Source: an uncultured Lachnospiraceae bacterium
Lineage (GTDB): Bacteria > Bacillota > Clostridia > Lachnospirales > Lachnospiraceae
Reading direction: 5' to 3'
NCBI GenBank assembly: GCA_958444395.1
Contig: CAUCOL010000115.1
Span: 1 to 6,310, forward strand
Length of the DNA stretch: 6,310 nt
How positions within the stretch are numbered: position 1 is the stretch's first letter; each line of letters begins with the position of its first letter. Positions 4,407 to 6,310 of the stretch are shown piece after piece. The notes beneath the pieces are model-generated. The model saw only the letters and a list, made by a program, of their open reading frames with translations. It was not told where the DNA came from and did no database searches. The position numbers were made by a program, and so were the translations under genes.

Positions 4407-5864
4407 TTATTTCCTTTTTACTTTTACCTTTACAACTGCCTTTTTTCCATTGTTAAGCTTCAGGGTAATCTTGCAGGTTCCCTTTTTCTTTCCGGTTACA
4501 ACGCCCTTAGAGGAGACCGTTGCAATCTTTTTATTGGAGCTGGTAAATTTCACTTTACCGGTGTAGCCTTTTGTCACGGTATATTTGATCTTTGCCTTTT
4601 TCTTTACCTTAACGGTGATCGTCTTTTTGGCGGCTTTTACTTTATAGACCGGTGTCTGTCCCTTATCTGTCTGATCGTTGACTGCAGCCTTTTCGGTCAG
4701 ACCGGATACGGTAAATTCGATCATTGGATATTTCCCATCGGCTGTTTCTAGACGTGCGACGTAGGTACCGTTCTTTGTCAGTGTGATCGATGTGCCCTGT
4801 AATGCATTTTCCCTTGTTGTCGTTTTCCAGAATGTTTCACTGGTTACATTAGCAGGATCCAGCTGACCTTCCGTAACACGGATCAGACCACTTCCACTGA
4901 ATGTTACGCATGCTGCTGTATTGGCAGCATTGTTGATATTAGAGACCAGTGAGAAACGTGAGGAATCCTTAATAAATCCGATGTATGTATTAAACGTGAT
5001 CGGTTCATATCCGTTCCAGCGGCTTCCCTTATAATAATAAGTACCGGCTGTCAGATAGCATGCATATGGATCGGTTGTGATCCCTTTCATCGTCTTACCT
5101 TCCAGAATCTTGGAGGCTGGTGTTGCATTGGAATACAGACGGAAGTTTACATGCTCCTCTCCGGCGATCGGGTAGATCAGTACCCAGCCGTTTTCCTGTA
5201 CCGTAAAGCTGTGTACCGTGCTTTCGCCGGACCACTTGGTAGTGATCGTATCGGTGCTGGCATAAGCTGCAGTTTTTACATACTCTGTAAATTCACTGAT
5301 GGAAGCAACCTCTTTTACTGTTACATTATTTGCCGTATCATATTTTGTACTGGTATCAGAATAGGTAACTCCGGTAGTAGCATTCGGAATAAAGCCGACA
5401 TAAGTAGTGGCTGTTACATCGCCGGTTCCATTCCAGCGGCTTCCTCTGAAATAATATGTACCAGCCTTGACCGCCATTTGCTTCAGTTCGTCACGGTCTG
5501 ATGCATTTGCATTGGTCTCACCGACTAACATGGTTAATGCGAAGTCAGAGTAAACCTGTGCTTTTACATAGCCGTCATCACTCAGACAGTATACCAGTAA
5601 TGTACCATCCGACGGAATGTCTAATTTGTAGGTATCTGTCGTACCCTTCCAGTCCGTCGTGATCGTATCCTGTGCACTGTATGGATTTCCGTTATCGATA
5701 TAACGGCGGAAATCAGTTGCTGTTTTTACTGTTGCAAAAGCAGCCGATTTGTCGGTTGCTGCTTTTGCACTTTTTACTGCCGGCAGATTGATCCCGGTTA
5801 CCAGTAACGCAAGACTTAATACTACAGCCAGCTGTTTCATGATTCGATGCATTTTTTTGTTCAT
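4407..5864 (-). CDS. Secreted protein with two tandem beta-rich repeats and a C-terminal Big_2-like domain
   Basis: Function unknown. The 485-residue product begins with a signal peptide: basic MNKKMHRIMKQ, hydrophobic LAVVLSLALLV, and likely cleavage after AKA at residue 35. Two homologous repeats follow (46-159 and 184-298), each with TITTxW near the start and a GTYY-GSRWNG motif (135-146 and 274-285) before a TYxGFI strand. Their pattern resembles bacterial pre-peptidase-like beta-sandwiches. A third beta-rich region (~303-390) lacks those motifs. A linker leads to a lysine-rich Big_2-like domain (~406-482) with IATVSSKGVVTGKKKGTCKI. There is no LPXTG, membrane anchor or catalytic motif; the basic C-terminus may bind the wall electrostatically. 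ATG 5864 is chosen because GGAGAAG lies just before it; ATG 5876 has no ribosome binding site. The gene starts 19 bases after gltA and ends at a strong terminator. Confidence 0.85.
   Translation of the reverse strand: MNKKMHRIMKQLAVVLSLALLVTGINLPAVKSAKAATDKSAAFATVKTATDFRRYIDNGNPYSAQDTITTDWKGTTDTYKLDIPSDGTLLVYCLSDDGYVKAQVYSDFALTMLVGETNANASDRDELKQMAVKAGTYYFRGSRWNGTGDVTATTYVGFIPNATTGVTYSDTSTKYDTANNVTVKEVASISEFTEYVKTAAYASTDTITTKWSGESTVHSFTVQENGWVLIYPIAGEEHVNFRLYSNATPASKILEGKTMKGITTDPYACYLTAGTYYYKGSRWNGYEPITFNTYIGFIKDSSRFSLVSNINNAANTAACVTFSGSGLIRVTEGQLDPANVTSETFWKTTTRENALQGTSITLTKNGTYVARLETADGKYPMIEFTVSGLTEKAAVNDQTDKGQTPVYKVKAAKKTITVKVKKKAKIKYTVTKGYTGKVKFTSSNKKIATVSSKGVVTGKKKGTCKITLKLNNGKKAVVKVKVKRK
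4419..4649 (-). other. Big_2-like (bacterial Ig-like) C-terminal domain coding segment
   Basis: Encodes residues ~406-482 of the secreted protein. It shows the Big_2 hallmark of a strand ending in KFTSSNKKIATV, then SSKGVVTGKKKGTCKITL, and a final strand VVKVKVKRK. About one residue in three is lysine, which makes the domain strongly basic. Big_2 domains are common in surface and secreted proteins of gut Clostridia, where they act as adhesion or spacer modules. Confidence 0.75.
4971..5315 (-). repeat. Second copy of the ~115-residue protein repeat
   Basis: Encodes residues 184-298. It aligns with the first copy through TITT-W, FTV-NGW-LIY, the YS pair, GTYYYKGSRWNG (274-285) and TYIGFI. The matching GTYY motifs are 139 residues apart, and a 14-base stretch at 5014-5027 is identical to the one in the first copy, 417 bases away. 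Otherwise the DNA has diverged, so the duplication is not recent. Confidence 0.8.
5388..5729 (-). repeat. First copy of the ~115-residue protein repeat
   Basis: Encodes residues 46-159, starting near VKTATDFRRYI and ending at TTYVGFIP, with TITTDW (67-72) and GTYYFRGSRWNG (135-146). The identical 14-base core is at 5431-5444. Each copy starts with a stretch that looks like a short helix (DFRRYI here, EFTEYV in the second copy), followed by predicted beta strands. Confidence 0.8.
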
Positions 5865-5867
5865 AAT

Positions 5868-5874
5868 CTTCTCC
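5868..5874 (-). promoter_or_regulatory. Ribosome binding site that decides the start of the Big_2 protein gene
   Basis: GGAGAAG (5874-5868, minus strand) lies three bases before ATG 5864, with the GGAG core six bases before it. The ATG at 5876 overlaps this site (ATGGAG) and has only AT-rich sequence upstream, so it is less likely to be used. Confidence 0.6.
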
Positions 5875-5883
5875 ATTCTTATA

Positions 5884-6310
5884 TTATTTGCTTAAAAATT
5901 CATCAATGCCTTTGGCAGCTGCTTTACCGGCACCCATTGCAAGGATAACAGTTGCAGCACCTGTTACGGCGTCTCCACCGGCATATACGCCCTCTTTTGT
6001 TGTCTTACCTGTTTCTTCTTCTGCAATGATACATTTTCTGCGGTTAATGTCCAGTCCCTTTGTTGTAGATGAGATCAGAGGGTTTGGACTTGTACCCAGA
6101 GACATGATCACAGTATCTACATCCAGTGTAAATTCGGAACCTGCGATCTCTACCGGTCTTCTACGTCCGGACTCATCCGGCTCACCCAGTTCCATACGGA
6201 TACAGGTCATACCACTTACATTTCCTTCGTCATCTACCAGGATCTCTGTCGGATTTGTCAGAAGATCAAAGATGATGCCCTCTTCCTTTGCATGGTGTAC
6301 TTCTTCTACA
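5884..6310 (-). CDS. gltA: NADPH-dependent glutamate synthase small subunit (homotetrameric GltA type), C-terminal part
   Basis: Only the last ~141 residues are present; the 5' part lies beyond the window. The visible part starts with VEEVHHAKEEGIIF and continues with the NAD(P)H/FAD two-dinucleotide-binding fold typical of the GltD/GltA family: VIMSLGTSPNPL, GVYAGGDAVTGAATVILAMG and KAAAKGIDEFL. The GGD followed by a V-LA-G-GK-AA pattern is the FAD-binding end of these flavoproteins. The subunit passes electrons from NADPH through FAD and iron-sulfur clusters for glutamate formation from glutamine and 2-oxoglutarate. I favour the clostridial homotetrameric type from the residue pattern, but related oxidoreductases (GltD, or the pyrimidine or selenate reductase-associated subunits) share this tail. 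The stop (TAA, 5884-5886) is 19 bases before the next start, and I see no terminator between them. Confidence 0.85.
   Translation of the reverse strand, partial: VEEVHHAKEEGIIFDLLTNPTEILVDDEGNVSGMTCIRMELGEPDESGRRRPVEIAGSEFTLDVDTVIMSLGTSPNPLISSTTKGLDINRRKCIIAEEETGKTTKEGVYAGGDAVTGAATVILAMGAGKAAAKGIDEFLSK

Noticed and set aside
5151..5501. 116-codon plus-strand open frame opposite the secreted protein gene
   Set aside because: Antisense shadow without a ribosome binding site or recognisable domain.
5878..5906. Promoter-like TTGATG-17-TATAAG on the minus strand over the gltA stop
   Set aside because: The predicted transcript start (~5871) would remove the GG of the ribosome binding site for ATG 5864, so it does not fit the chosen start; probably AT-rich chance.

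Overview
The window looks like a piece of a low-to-mid GC Firmicutes chromosome, most probably a Clostridia member close to Lachnospiraceae. The basis is the gene order (ylxM, ffh, rpsP, a KH-domain gene, rimM, trmD), strong AGGAGG-type ribosome binding sites, a textbook sigma-A promoter, a homotetrameric-type glutamate synthase small subunit (GltA), and a secreted lysine-rich Big_2 protein. No taxonomic search was possible, so the family level is an inference. Every confident gene lies on the minus strand, so transcription runs from high to low coordinates.

Layout, in the direction of transcription: (i) 6310-5884, the C-terminal part of gltA, cut by the window edge. (ii) 5864-4407, a secreted protein with a signal peptide, two tandem ~115-residue beta-rich repeats and a C-terminal Big_2-like domain; a strong intrinsic terminator follows (4375-4335). 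(iii) 4242-3865, ylxM, followed by its own terminator (3810-3777). (iv) a near-consensus promoter (TTGACA-17-TATACT, 3724-3696) that starts the unit ffh, rpsP, khpA, rimM, trmD (3654-230). A 12-bp GAAA-loop hairpin sits between rpsP and khpA, and a 10-bp hairpin with a U-tract sits between khpA and rimM. (v) 230-159, an AT-rich hairpin region, probably a terminator shared with a convergent plus-strand gene whose last ~52 codons occupy 1-158.

The core unit makes translation and targeting machinery. Ffh is the GTPase of the signal recognition particle and YlxM is its usual genomic partner. S16 is a 30S ribosomal protein, KhpA is an RNA-binding KH protein, RimM is a 30S maturation factor that acts near S19, and TrmD makes m1G37 in tRNA. 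rplS (L19), which usually follows trmD, is absent from the window; the unit appears to end at trmD.

The most interesting signals are regulatory. They are the separation of ylxM from ffh by a terminator and a fresh promoter, a perfect 7-7-7 inverted repeat overlapping the ffh -35 box, and the two hairpins flanking khpA that could step expression down from rpsP to rimM-trmD. The least characterised gene is the repeat-containing secreted Big_2 protein. I see no mobile element, CRISPR array, tRNA or rRNA, and no clear sign of an undescribed multi-gene system.
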